From Erpobdella octoculata (lineage: Eukaryota; Annelida; Clitellata; Hirudinida; Erpobdellidae), in assembly GCA_963978895.1 (NCBI GenBank), contig OZ022247.1:12209472-12273471 (forward strand): a stretch of 64,000 nt of DNA. Direction: 5' to 3'. Of the stretch, positions 32,189-44,427 are shown piece by piece (position 1 is the stretch's first letter; every line of letters begins with the position of its first letter). A program made the translations under genes and the position numbers. Under the pieces are notes generated by a model. That model saw only the letters and a program-made list of their open reading frames with translations, did no database searches and had not been told where the DNA came from.

Positions 32189-35122
32189 TTAGAAATTCAG
32201 TCCATTGAAATGTTTACTGAAAACTGTTTCCAACTGATTGACTTGATTTTTAATCATTTCTTTGGTCTTGATAAAATTCGTTTCAGGTCTTATTTCCGGT
32301 GGCAGAACATTCCATATTTTTTCTGTTTTTCTAAGATAACTCCCAGGGACATCCGATACAGTGACATCATCACTTGTCTTTGATCTGGTGCATCTGCTTT
32401 TAGGCTGTATATCTTCCCGGTATATCTTCTACTGTTGATCTTTATGCGTTTTAAATGCTAAAATAGCATTGGCTACTATGCTGTGTTACAGTATGGTTTT
32501 TAGATTGCATTTTTTCATAAGATCCTCTACGGAGGTCTTATCTATTAAACGCAGACCAAGTGCAGCTCGAGCGGCTTCGTTCAGCTTTTTTTGAAGAGCA
32601 TTAATGTTTTTACCAAAATATTTACCATCATTCCATCCTATTGTTGGATCAGTATATACGTCCAGGGCATATTGTATTTTTGAAAAAACCAGAGAAGTAA
32701 TTAGTTGAACACACACTGACCTTGGCAAATTATACCGTAATCTTCTTATGGCTCCTGTTCTTTTATCCAGTTTTGGAAGTAAGCATGAAATGTAGTCATT
32801 CCAGCTAGATTTGCTGGAAACAGACAAACCGAACAAAGTTTCATCGTAACTTTCTGTTATTATAGAACCCCGACAGTTTACAGCCAATTTATCAGACCTT
32901 GGCCTACCAGTTTTAAAAATGATTCGTTTAGTTTTTTCAGGATTTGACACTAGCCTGTTTAAATCCATATAGTGTAAGCCTTTTCAGCTGTTTTGCCCAA
33001 CCGTTCAATTGGCTCAGAGAGTCCGCAACCACTATTGCTGAAGTGTCATCAGCATACATCATTAGATGAGCTGGTACAGCTTCGGGCATATCACTGGTCA
33101 GAACATTAAAAAGCAACGAGATAGTCCTGAACCCTGCGGACACCCTAGTTGTACTAATTCCTTTTCCGAATAGAAATCTCAGACATTTACAGTTTGGGTT
33201 CGATTAGACATGTAAGAGGCTATCCAGGAACATGCTAGTTCAGATACACCATAAAGTTTCAACTTTCCAACTAGAATAGAAATTTCTACCATGTCAAACG
33301 CACTACTAAGGTCAAAAAATAAGGCTCCTGTAAACTGAAAATTGTGTAAAGAAGTTGTCCAAATATTAGATGCGCTCAATAGCGCTGATGAGGTAGATCT
33401 ACCTTTTCTGAAACCATGTTGTTCGGTTGGCAGTATTTGTAAATGTTCCAGATATTCAGAAAGTTGTGATCTAGCTATTTTTTCAGCAATTTTTTATAAT
33501 GTTTTGATAAGGCTAACTGGGCGATAATTGTCAATGCTGGATTTGGATGTTTTCTTATAAATAGGTACGATTCTGGAATGCTGCTAATCTTGTGGAAAAA
33601 CACCGGATTTGAAAGATTTATTTATAATTTGTGTGAGAAGTATAACTATTGATTCCCCGCATAACTTCAACATTTCTGTAGATATGCCGTCGAGGTCCAG
33701 AGAAGATGATTTTTTCATTTTTAAAATGGTTCTTCAAACTGCATGATAGGAGATTTCTATAAAAGAAAAATCATTTTGACTAGTCTTGAGTCGATTCGCT
33801 TTAGTGGCTGCAAATTGAAAAGGCTCCCCATTTGTTGTGGGAATCTGACTTGAGAGTTTAAGTACTTTGTTGATAAAGAATTTGTTAAACTCATTCGGAA
33901 TTTTTTCTTTTTGAATAATATGACATATTTATAACATTTTTAATTCATATTTTTTTTTCTCGAAACATTTCATCCATAATTTTTCATACTTCATTTGGAT
34001 TGACAAGTATTTTTTTAGCATTATTTTCAATTGTTTCTCTTCTTACTATATTTGTACACTTGTTCTTCAGTTTCTTGAATTGTTCGTGATTGCCACATTT
34101 TCTAGCTCTATCTCTTTCATGTCTCAAATGAATAAGCTCTAGTGATGGCTTTGGTTTTGAAAACGCTTTGCACGGCACACTTTTGATTGGAGCAAACAAG
34201 TCCAAAACTTCTAGAATATTTTTTTTTTAAACTATTGCTATCTCATAAGGATCAAGATCCGAAAAATGTAGCCACCGCTGTGTACTAATTAGCTCATTTT
34301 GAAATTCTGAGATTAAGTTTCTCTTTTGAATGTTTTTTTTATCTTTGGCTTTGTATTCGCAAGCGGATACTCCAATATCAACAATAATGGTCCAGTGGTC
34401 GCTGCAGCCAACTTCAAGTTTACTGATATTTACAATGCTATTTTTTTTTATTTGTTGTTAACCAATCAAGAAAAAATGTCATTTTTTCCTCTTCTTTGAT
34501 TCTTTGCCATGTTGTACCAGGAGACCATATTTCGTAACCTAAACATAGGATACCAGAATTAAGTGTGGCTGCTCTTTTAATTTCTCCATAATTTTTTTTT
34601 ATAAGTCAAGATTCCAATCACCTATGGTAAATGTTCTAAACTTGTTTGCCATTGCTAGTCTTTTTAGAATGACTTCAAGGTCGCTATCTTGATTTATACC
34701 ACTCCATTTTCTGTATATGTTTCCAAATGTTAAACGCGTGCCACTTTCAGTTTCCATAAACATCCAAAGTTGCTGGCCTGATGTGTTTATTTTTTCATTA
34801 ACCTCTTGGCTTTTGAAACAACCCAACTTCACAAACGTCATTATTCTTTTCTTATCACCTGGGCCCACAAAAGTCTCATAACCAGGAATATGAAAAGGTT
34901 TTTTATGTCACTATTTAAAATGTCTGTTTCTTGTAAGCAGATTATATCAGCATTAACACAATTAAAAATGTCTACAAGTTCATTTTCTTTCTGGTATAAC
35001 CTTCTTCCAATGTTTAATTTTATAATTGTTTGGGAATCTGTTAATTGATTTGAGACGTTATAGTTTATACTTTTTGCCATTTTGTTAGATGTGGGTTGTC
35101 TATGGGGCCATAGACAACCCAT
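32189..35122 (-). pseudogene. LINE ORF2: endonuclease and reverse transcriptase, broken
   Basis: The endonuclease part has LVDIFNCVNADIICLQETDI and FRTFTIGDWNLDL. The RT part has FFDLSSAFDMVEISILVGKL, the catalytic MMYADDTSAIVVA (YADD), and LVSNPEKTKRIIFKT after it. The C terminus (32460-32189) reads WNVLPPEIRPET and ends FNGLNF with TAA at 32191-32189. At least five stops or frameshifts lie between. Confidence 0.85.
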
Positions 35123-36030
35123 TTCCCGTTTTCCTGAGATGTTTTTAAGCTGGCCTCAACCCACATTTGTTTGTAAAATTGTCTCTGCTCACTCGTTAAG
35201 TCTAGTTCTACCCTATACTTTGTTCCATTCATAATATTAAACTCTCTTTGCTTGGTGTTACCGTTTGCTTCTAGCAGTTTTTCCTTTAGTGATTTGTCTT
35301 TTAGTTTGACCAGAATTGGTCTGTGATCAAATTTGGGATTACTTTTCCCAAGTCTTGTAGAGTATTCAATCATTAGTTTGATTTCGTCAATATTTATTGC
35401 GGTGTCCCTAATTTCTAAGAGTTTTAAAATGGCAGCCATATCTTCTTTTTTTCTTTCTTTTTGGTCACGTTTTTTTGGATTTCTTTACATCTCTGATAAT
35501 TATGTTGTTCTTTTTATTCTCTAACTTTGACATTTCAAGCACCACCCTTCCAGTTACAGATAAACCTTTAGCTGCAACTTCTGCGTAAGATGGTGTCTCA
35601 TTTTTGGTTTTGTGAGAGATATTAGGACCATCCAACTTTTCTTGTACAACAGCAATTTGGTTTTCTTGTAGGGTTAGTTTTGTTTGTAAAACACAAATTT
35701 TTTCGTCTTGGTTTGATATAATTTCAACCGCCATATTAACTAATTTAAATAACGACAATATTTTGAACCCATTTTTTCTACAACGTCTACCTCTCTCAAG
35801 AGATCGTCAAGTGTTGCTACTGAACTTTGTTAACTCCCCTGAGGTATATCATTAATAGATGCAGTTTTCGTATTAGCTTCATCATTCGCTAAGGTTAAAA
35901 TCTTTTTTATTCTTTTAGTATCAGCTTCTACGACTGTCATATTAAAATATTCAGTGGGCACTTGAAGTACCTTGTATCCGCCATCTTGGTTTTGGTACCT
36001 TATATCCGCCATCTTGGTTTTTTTGTTCAA
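35065..36030 (-). pseudogene. LINE ORF1: coiled-coil and RNA-binding-like protein
   Basis: 35758-35465 predicts a heptad-rich segment (MSLFKLVNMAVEIISNQDEK, QTKLTLQENQIAVVQEKL) and then NNIIIRDVKKS. The next frame (35439-35065) continues with RLGKSNPKFDHRPILVKLKD, like the RRM-type domain of LINE ORF1 proteins. One frameshift separates the two, and another separates the start at 36030. Confidence 0.65.
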
Positions 36031-36350
36031 ATGTTACAGATACAACGTTGTTATGTTCACAATCAGTTCTGTTCTGATTATCGTTGCGTTTCTAATGTTA
36101 TGGAACCGCCTCCTCTTTTCCTATTTGCCATTTTATTATTATCTACCATTTTGTTGTTATCTGCCATTTTGTTGTTATCTGCTATTTTGTTGTTATCCTC
36201 CATTTTGTTTATACGCCATTTTGTTATTATTCAACAATAAAAAATAAGTCCTCAATTGATCTTGTTTAAAAACAACAATAAGCAAAATCATTACTATTAA
36301 TCAATGTGTTTGTAATGCTTTCGAACCGCCATCTTTTTTCCATTCACCAT
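35970..36350 (-). promoter_or_regulatory. LINE 5' region with repeated ATGGCGG/AAAATGGC motifs
   Basis: On the minus strand, AAGATGGCGG occurs at about 36016-36007, 35990-35981 and 36341-36332, and AACAAAATGGC-type units repeat about six times at 36235-36120. AAGATGGCGG matches the YY1 site consensus, which in other LINEs sets the transcription start. The role here is inferred. Confidence 0.4.
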
Positions 36351-37455
36351 CTTAGTTTTTTTTTTGGTTCAACAGCAACAGATACGTTAATTATTTATTT
36401 TGTTGAAAACCTACAAGATTGTTGCAAATTGTTGATTTACATGGTACTTTTGTTAATTGCATTATACTAACCATTCCCAAAAGTTTTCCGCAAATTGGAT
36501 TATGGTGGAACTTTAAATTCTATTACAGACACTATTCCCAAATCAAAACTATTTTTCTTTGCTTGTTTCGAATTTTTCCGGGTTACATTTGCTTCTACCA
36601 GTCTATTATGCGAGCGCCAGAAGTTAGCTGATGAACTGGATAAAAGGTTTTAACGTCTTACTTGTTAATCCCTTATATGAAATGGTTTTGTTGCTTGCTT
36701 GTATGTTTGCACACCTTGAAAGTATAAATTTACTAACTTCCCGTCATTTAATCAAGTTCAAGTTTGAAATATAGGCTCGCCATTCATAACAATGCATTCC
36801 ATTATTATTTTTTATTTTTGTAATTAAAATTAATAATTTTATATCTGTGTTTAAAAACAAAATAATAAATTTTTTATATAAATTCAAAAAATTTCGTTTT
36901 AAAAGAAAAATTTACAATAAATGAAAACCCTGAAAATTCTGAAATATAAGAGATTTGTGAAAAAAACTTCGTTTTTTACGGCTTAATTGTTAATTTAATA
37001 CGTAAGATATAGTTAGCCTTTCATTGTTCAAGTGTTATTTTTAATTTATTACGGGAAATTCCGTTAGTTTTAGTCAACATTTTTGCAATCGTAACATTAC
37101 CGCAAAAACCGAATAATTTTCTGAGCGGTTGCGGCTATTCCGAAAAGCTTCCGAATATCTCCAAACTTTCGGAATTGAATTTCAAAAGCTCGGAACAAAT
37201 TTTTTCCCGAAACCGATTAAAACTGAACTTTCGGAAAAAAAACATTTCCGAAACCGTAGGAAACCAAACGTCAGACTTCCATGGTTACCGAGAACTGTTT
37301 GATCTCCAGAATCTCAACTGATAAAAAATAGGCAGTCTAATACAGTTTTAAACCTTTTGTGAAAACAAATCAAGCAAAAGTCAATATCTATAAAGTTCGT
37401 AGCCGACTAATCGTACAGATCATAAAACTCATAAGGCTGTCCCTTTTTAGAGGTT
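36351..37455. other. No gene; TTTCGGAA-rich patch
   Basis: 37080-37270 carries repeated TTTCGGAA/TTCCGAAA words (at least eight), resembling hAT-MITE subterminal repeats. TSDs were not identified. The rest is A/T-rich without a gene. Confidence 0.4.
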
Positions 37456-37456
37456 T

Positions 37457-37480
37457 TTCCTAACCCTAACCCTAACCCAA
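37457..37480. repeat. Short interstitial telomere-type repeat
   Basis: Three tandem CCCTAA units (TAACCCTAACCCTAACCC). Confidence 0.8.
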
Positions 37481-37499
37481 CCAGGAGCGCCAACATTCT

Positions 37500-37550
37500 A
37501 TGTTAGTACAAACCATTCGAGTTTATGTATCGAATGGTATGTACTAACAT
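37500..37550. repeat. 51-base hairpin, 21-bp stem
   Basis: ATGTTAGTACAAACCATTCG plus A pairs with TCGAATGGTATGTACTAACA plus T across a 9-base loop with one mismatch. Confidence 0.85.
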
Positions 37551-38839
37551 TTACAAATTATTATTTCTGTTGTTTTACTTGTACTTTTTGTTTTGTAAAA
37601 ATGCTGTTTGACATTTTTTCTAATAAACGAATATAACAACTAAACCAATAAATGTCTTACTTTTTGGAAATAACATAATTGACATAACTAAGACAAATAA
37701 GTTCATATTTTTAGAAAAAATTCAAAATAAAAAAAAATAGTTAATTCATTGGAATATCATTTAAGTCTATCCATTTTATAAATTTATTCGATAATAAAGA
37801 AACTAGCTGTTTTTCTTTTTTTTATTTTGGTTGTTAACAATGACGTCAACGTGTGTAAATTAATGTTAATTATAATAATGAAAACACACATAGATTAGTT
37901 TAATCATGTTAAAGTTATTTTTAGAAATTTATTTTAGTTTTTATAAAAAAAAACTTTTTTTAATGATTTTAACAATTTCAATTTTTCATAAAAATATAAT
38001 TTAAACATTATAACTGATTTTAGAACAATAGATTAATTTTAAGAATGAGTTTGGTTATTTGTACACAGGAGCGTCATTTGCGGGTAATGGGGGCAACTTC
38101 CGCCCCCCAAGGATTTTCCAGACACATTTTATTTTATTTTTATAAAAAATAGCTACAAAGTATTTAGAAACGTTTTTGAAGAAGTTTTTTGAAAAGTAGC
38201 TGTGACTACCTCCTCCCCCGTCATCAGCGTTTTTTGAGAGAAAAACGTGCATAAGGTTTTAAAGTTGTTTTTTATGAAAGTAGCTATCAAAGCTGGATAC
38301 AGGATTTTGGGAACCAGGGAAAGCGCCACGCGGTAGCAAATATGTAGTATGTATTGTATAATATAAGTTTACTGATTTTTAATTAAAAAATTAAAATATT
38401 TGTAAAGACAACTATTTTTCGCACATTTTATCATTCCATTTTATCAAATCAACCTAAAAAAGTGTGTAAATACAACGATCAAAGTTGGTGCCAAACTATA
38501 GCCCTGTACAGGCCGTTTGGAACGGGACTTTATATTAGCTCTATGACGATCCAAACTATTGTGTAAAGTCGTGGATTTGTGTGCTAGTAAAACAGACAGA
38601 TTGGAAACAAGATTTTGTGCCAAAATAACAGGAAGGACTGAAAGAAATCGGCCCATGCAGGGCTTTGCCAGCTTAGTTCAATAAGAAGAACTCAACTGGT
38701 AAAGCTGCTTTTATCAATAATAACGCGAGTTTAGTGAAAGATGTCAAGACCACCCAGTAACTATACAAAACATTTAAAAAAAGAAAGAAAATACATGTAA
38801 CTGCATTAATTTAATTTTGATAATTTTTAACGTGGCATA
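37551..38839. other. No gene; hAT-like left terminus at 38068
   Basis: CAGGAGCGTCATTTGCGGGT followed by GGGGGCAACTTCCGCCCCCC at 38068-38108 looks like a hAT left end. No matching right end was found nearby. The minus frame at 38444-38656 has no family resemblance. Confidence 0.4.
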
Positions 38840-39455
<616 letters not shown>

Positions 39456-39646
39456 AGGGCGCTAATACACCCGTTACCAACGTTACAGAGATAGAGAAAC
39501 TCGCATCTTTCTTTTATTTATTTTAATTATTCATTTATTAATTAAATGATTAATTAATTTTATGTCGTCAAGCGGACAAGGTTTGGTTACTATAGAAACC
39601 GTTATCAGGGATAGCGCAGCTATAGATTCCGTTACCATATTACCTA

Positions 39647-39750
<104 letters not shown>

Positions 39751-39779
39751 GAGTTAATAAAAACATTGGTAATAAAAAT

Positions 39780-41055
39780 AAGTTTATGATATGTATAAAC
39801 ATATAAATATATAGGCATATAATAGATTGAAGATAAATGAAGCACCCTCACCCCCCACTCAAAGAACAACTCATCATTTTTAGAAAAATTGCAGGGCCCT
39901 CCGACTTGGCTTGCGTCCCCCTAGTTTTGCTCTTGCAGACACACGAGGCTAAAGTTCATACGAGCTCGATCGGATGGACCGAAGGCACTACAAGATTAAA
40001 AAATATTAGTAGAAATATATGATATAACTAAGTAGATATAATTCAAAGTGTATGAAAAATACTACGTTGATCAAATAATCTAAATACTCAAGCATAAGTA
40101 AGCTAATAAAAAAAATTTGTTGGTTTACAAAATCTTGGGGGGGGCCATCGCCCCCCAATCGCCGCTTCTGGTCTGTCTGTCTTCAAATTTTGCAATCGAT
40201 TTTAAACTTATTTCCCGATAATGACTTAAAAATTCAAACATACCTCCGAACTGATTAACAATGAATTCTATCAAATTTTCGGATCGATTGGAAAAAATTT
40301 AATTGAATAATTATTTGTGATATTTTCGTTGAACTATGCTAATATGCTCGTTGTTTATGTATAACAGAATGTGGCCTACACAATCGATTATATACAAGTG
40401 TGTTTTTTTAAAAAAACCTTGTTTTTTGATTGACTTGTTCACGTTATTGCCCGAAGGTATCTTGGGAATTTTTCAGAACAATCTTGGGCTTTTTGTGTAA
40501 ATAAGAGTACATAATTAATTTTAATCAGGCTCTTTTACATAGATATATATAGATACGCCCTGCTGTGCTAACGTTCGCCTTCAACACACGGCCGCCGAGT
40601 TTACTCCAGCCGAGACCTAAAACTGCACAATAAATAAACAGGGATGACGATAATATGTATACGACTTACGATAGTTTTCTCCCTAATTTCGTTTTATTGA
40701 ATTAGTCTGTATTTATGAATGATTTTTCTTATTGAAACACACAAATAAGGAATTTTATTTCGAAGAAAATGAGTTTTATGGGTGGTTTAGTCTAGTTAAA
40801 TTTAATTTAGCTAACTTACCAATTTCACTGCTCAAAAAATATTTTTATTGCATTAGTCTGTATTTATGAATGATTTTTCTTATTGAAACACACAAATAAG
40901 GAATTTTATTTTTATTTAGAAGAAAATGAGTTTTATGGGTCTAGTTAAATTTAATTTAGCTAACTTACCAATTTCACTGCTCAAAAAATATTACTCCTGA
41001 CAATATTTTTACATATAATAGCAGCTACTATTAAAAGTCATTTTTATAGTGAAAA
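39780..41055. other. No gene; terminal fragments and a 151-bp tandem duplication
   Basis: 40130-40168 (GGGGGCCATCGCCCCCCAAT, then CGCCGCTTCTG) looks like a hAT right end. 40545-40600 (ATAGATACGCCCTGC) is related, inverted, to 48460-48475. 40701-40842 and 40852-40992 are a tandem duplication with a 151-base period. Confidence 0.5.
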
Positions 41056-41515
41056 CTAGCGGGGTTACCCGGCGTTTTTAGAGGTTTTTCTAATGTTTGT
41101 CTCTCTCGCTCCCGTTTCCTTCTCCACTTTCCCGTTTTCGTCGCGTTCCCGGTCGCTTTTCCGCTCTCGGTCGTTTTCCAGCTCCCGTCGCTTTCCCGAT
41201 CAGAAGTTTTGTTATCGATTTTCTCTCTTGCTCGCGTTTCCTTCCAAGCTTGCTCTCCCGATGCCAGTCGCGTTCCCGGTCGCGTTCCCGCTCACGCTTG
41301 CTCTCCCGTTCCCGGTCATGCTTGCTCTCCCATTCCCGATCACGGTTGCTCTCCCGTTCCCGTTCACGCTCATTTTCTCTTTATTAGATTCCCCTTGACT
41401 CTCAAGGTTGTGTGAAAATTTCATTACGATCGGATGAATGGTGTAGCAATGCATAAAGGACATGAATATATACATATCATATATATCTATGATACATATA
41501 TACAAACATTCATTT
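41056..41515 (-). mobile_element. GC-capped Helentron-like element
   Basis: Left edge CTAGCGGGGTTACCCGGCG, a CCCGTTCCCGGTC-rich interior and the tag GATCGGATGAATGGTGTAGC. It ends against the E1 copy at 41516 (TTTTTACCAATGC). Confidence 0.75.
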
Positions 41516-41712
41516 TTACCAATGCTTTTATTAACTCGTCGGCTCTGTTTCTCTGTCTGTTTCTCTGTTTCAAATCTTGCAATCAATTTTTGAGTCACTT
41601 CCTGATGATAGATTTTTTTCAAATTTTGCATACATGCTCAAGATAGAAGACAATGCAATATTCAATTATTAGTTTTACAATAAGTCAATTAATTTAGTTA
41701 ATTTTCTTGAGG

Positions 41713-41764
<52 letters not shown>

Positions 41765-41902
41765 TATTATATTTTTTATTTAGGAATTTAATATAAAATA
41801 AAAGAGTAATATAAGAAAAAATTGATTGCAAAATTTGTGTCTTAATTACATATAAGAGCATTGGTTTTAAAAATTCGTTTTTAATTTACTTGTTATATAT
41901 AT
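41516..41902 (-). mobile_element. E1 repeat copy with TA expansion
   Basis: Starts TTTTTACCAATGCTTTTATT and ends TTTTTAATTTACTTGT. A (TA)n array (41718-41762) and about 25 further bases replace the TTAATTTCGATATTTCG stretch found in the copy at 50393. Confidence 0.75.
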
Positions 41903-42393
41903 AGATTGACATTCTCATACTATGAAAAACATTATTTAGAAGTAGAACTTTTAGTTTGAAAGTAGAACTTTAAAGTTTGTTTTTTTTCTGGAGCAAATTC
42001 AGGATTAATATGAGAAGTAACATGATTAGGAAAACTGCATCTTTGGAATTTTTGATGATTAGTCGGTTCATGGCTTTAAATTTTTTTGCACATGCTCTCT
42101 TCAACATTTTCTTCCTACTGGTATGATACAGTTGCAACATTGTTATAGTTGGAATGGGTAATCCCGTTTTAGGGGTTCATTGAAAAACCAAATATGCAAG
42201 CTTCATCCACTAGCCCTTTAGCTCCACCCACAAAATTTTAAATGTAATTTCTGAAAATGTAGAGCAGCATTAATAATATCAAAATTAGGATTAAACAATT
42301 GTAGATTAAAATCGAGTAAACGTGTAAAATTATTTGTTGGTTACTAAATGTTAATAATAGTAAAAAAACAGAAGAGGTTTCAGTGGTATTTCA

Positions 42394-43215
42394 CAGCGAT
42401 GGGCACTTTAACTACTGTAGTTGTAACTACTGTAGTTATAACTACATTTATAGTAGTTACATGGTAGTTATAACTACTTTTGTTTTTGAGTAGTTGCTAT
42501 GTAGTTATAACTACTTTTATGATCTAGTTTGGTAGTTATAACTACTAGTCTAACTACTTTGACTTAGCGCTGTAACAAAATTATTAAAAAGCCAGGTATA
42601 ATTTAAAAATATAATCTAAAGCATCGAATGTTCAATCACTGAAGGATTATCCATTTGTAGAATGAGCTTTCATAAAAGCCAATTCTACTCTTCCAAGCAT
42701 GGCTGGTATGATTTTGACACCTCGAAGGTGCAAAATGAGTGACACTTTATTTGACCGTATGGTTTATCTGAAAAGCCGTTCCAGTTTTAACAAATTTTGA
42801 ACTTTGTCATTCAACCTTTATGTATCAATAAACACTTTGTTTTTCTAAAATTTGCTTAAAAATACTTTGTTTTTATTATATTTGCTTAAAAATACTTTGT
42901 TTTTATTATATTTGTTTAAAAATACTTTGTTTTTATTATATTTAGTTAACAATCATTATTATTCTTTAAAAAAAAATTATTAAATGCAAATTTATTTTTT
43001 GTTGTTGTGTTTTTATATCTTACAGTACATGTTTTATAAATATACGAGTAGTTAAAAAGTAGTTGGAAAGTAGTTAACTACTTTAGTAGTAGTTAACAAA
43101 CTAGTTATAACTACCTCTCTTCTAAAGTAGTTAACATGTAGTTATAACTACTTCTGTCATGAGGTAGTTAGCATGTAGTTGTAACTACAATTGAAGTAGT
43201 TGGTGCCCATCACTG
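42394..43215. mobile_element. hAT MITE, 822 bp, TSD GTATTTCA, palindromic subterminal repeats
   Basis: Ends CAGCGATGGGCACTTTAACT and (reversed) CAGTGATGGGCACCAACTAC. Identical octamers GTATTTCA flank it at 42386-42393 and 43216-43223. Both ends carry repeated GTAGTTATAACTAC palindromes (five exact copies, four of them left, plus variants). Confidence 0.92.
42838..42945. repeat. 30-bp minisatellite inside the MITE
   Basis: About 3.5 copies of TTTGCTTAAAAATACTTTGT plus TTTTATTATA. Confidence 0.85.
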
Positions 43216-43223
43216 GTATTTCA

Positions 43224-43732
43224 TGAAATAGAATAAAGTACTTAGGTTTGGGTACAGTGTGTTGTTAATTTAGATCATCATATTTATTCATAATCATTCT
43301 TGAGAAATATGGGCCTTTCTGCAAACAGCTTTAGATTCTCAGATTCTGAGTCAAAAGCACAATGTTGTAGATATTTATTAAACATTTCAAAGTCAAACAA
43401 ATGACAAAAACAAAATTAAATGAAAAATAAAGATTTCATTTCTAGAAGTCATTTATGGTTAGTGACTTGAATTTGTCTCTGGAAAAAATTCACTTATTAC
43501 TGAAACAACTCATAACATTGACTTTTATTTTACTATAGTTCCCTTTTTCTGATAATTGCTGAGCTGACATATTTCTAGACAATGGAACACTGTAACATCA
43601 TATCTGAAAGATAAAATATATCGTCACAGATATTATATCTATAGAAGTGAATCAATTCGCAAATTGATAGTGAGAATAATTTATATCGATATATAAAATA
43701 GTACAAATTTATGACTTTTACTGATGCTGAAC
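43224..43732. other. No gene recognised
   Basis: A/T-rich DNA downstream of the exon-like block at 43733 on the minus strand; might be its 3' flank. Confidence 0.35.
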
Positions 43733-43870
43733 TTACAGCTGTTTGATGCAATGATGAAACATTCCGTTATTCAACACCACCCCCTTGCAGATGCTCTTTT
43801 TATTTTTCCTGAAGTTTGTATGCCACCCAACCTGAGAGCGGGTAACTGCATTTCCAGATGAAACTTTAAC
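43733..43870 (-). CDS. Possible terminal exon of an unknown gene
   Basis: Acceptor CTATTAACAG on the minus strand, then 45 codons and TAA. The translation (VKVSSGNAVTRSQVGWHTNF, then KNKKSICKGVVLNN, ending KQL) is basic and mixed, unlike repeat-derived frames. No family recognised. Upstream exons would lie beyond the hAT relic at 44.2-46.4 kb. Confidence 0.4.
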   Translation of the reverse strand, partial: VKVSSGNAVTRSQVGWHTNFRKNKKSICKGVVLNNGMFHHCIKQL

Positions 43871-44122
43871 CTGTTAATAGTAACAGTTTGAATAATGAGT
43901 AAATTAGTTAACAATTTCAATTGAAAAAGATTGATAGCTTAAACAAATTTTTTTTTAAATATAATCAAAAAGGATTTAAATCAAATTTAAAAAACAGGCT
44001 TTTGGCTTAAAGATGAATTGAAAAATTAAAATTGTTGATATTAATGAATATTGACTTTCATTAAAATAATTATTGAGATTTATTTTAGGTTCCTCAATCT
44101 TGTCTATAAACAAAACCTCTCT

Positions 44123-44192
44123 TAAAAAAGTTTTTTTATGATAGTTTATAGTCCTTTAGTTTATAGTGTTTTAAGACTGAATTGGCTGTATG
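44123..44192 (-). mobile_element. SINE 3' fragment
   Basis: Reverse of the 7350 SINE tail (poly-T, ATAGTTTATAGTCCTTTA, TTTAAGACTGAA, GCTGTATG). The hAT at 44193 is inserted directly after GCTGTATG, so the hAT is younger than the SINE. Confidence 0.65.
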
Positions 44193-44427
44193 CAGAGCCG
44201 TAACCAGGAATTTGGAAGTGGGGGGGCCGAAAAACTTTTTGGAGGGGCACTGTATAAATTTTCTAATCACATAAATTGCACATTCCAGTGATTTAACCCC
44301 CCGAAATGTGTTTCACGCAAAAAACAGGTTTAGCGATTGAAATTTGAATCTTAATCTACCATATTTAATTGAATTTGAAAATATTCTGAATCAACATGTA
44401 AAAAAACACATCACATGGATCATAATG

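Larger units (their letters stand above)
32189..36350 (-). mobile_element. Degraded two-ORF LINE retrotransposon
   Basis: Minus-strand order: a 5' region with AAGATGGCGG motifs (36350-35970), ORF1 (about 36030-35065), ORF2 with an apurinic-type endonuclease (35122-34250) and reverse transcriptase (34200-32189). The domain order fits CR1/L2/Jockey-type non-LTR elements. The frame is broken many times, so it is inactive. Confidence 0.8.

Noticed and set aside
35972..36247. 91-codon aromatic ORFs
   Set aside because: Both overlapping frames are the complement of the AACAAAATGGC repeat units in the LINE 5' region.
37457..37480. Telomere or chromosome-end signature
   Set aside because: Only three CCCTAA units with ordinary DNA on both sides; too short to indicate a telomere.
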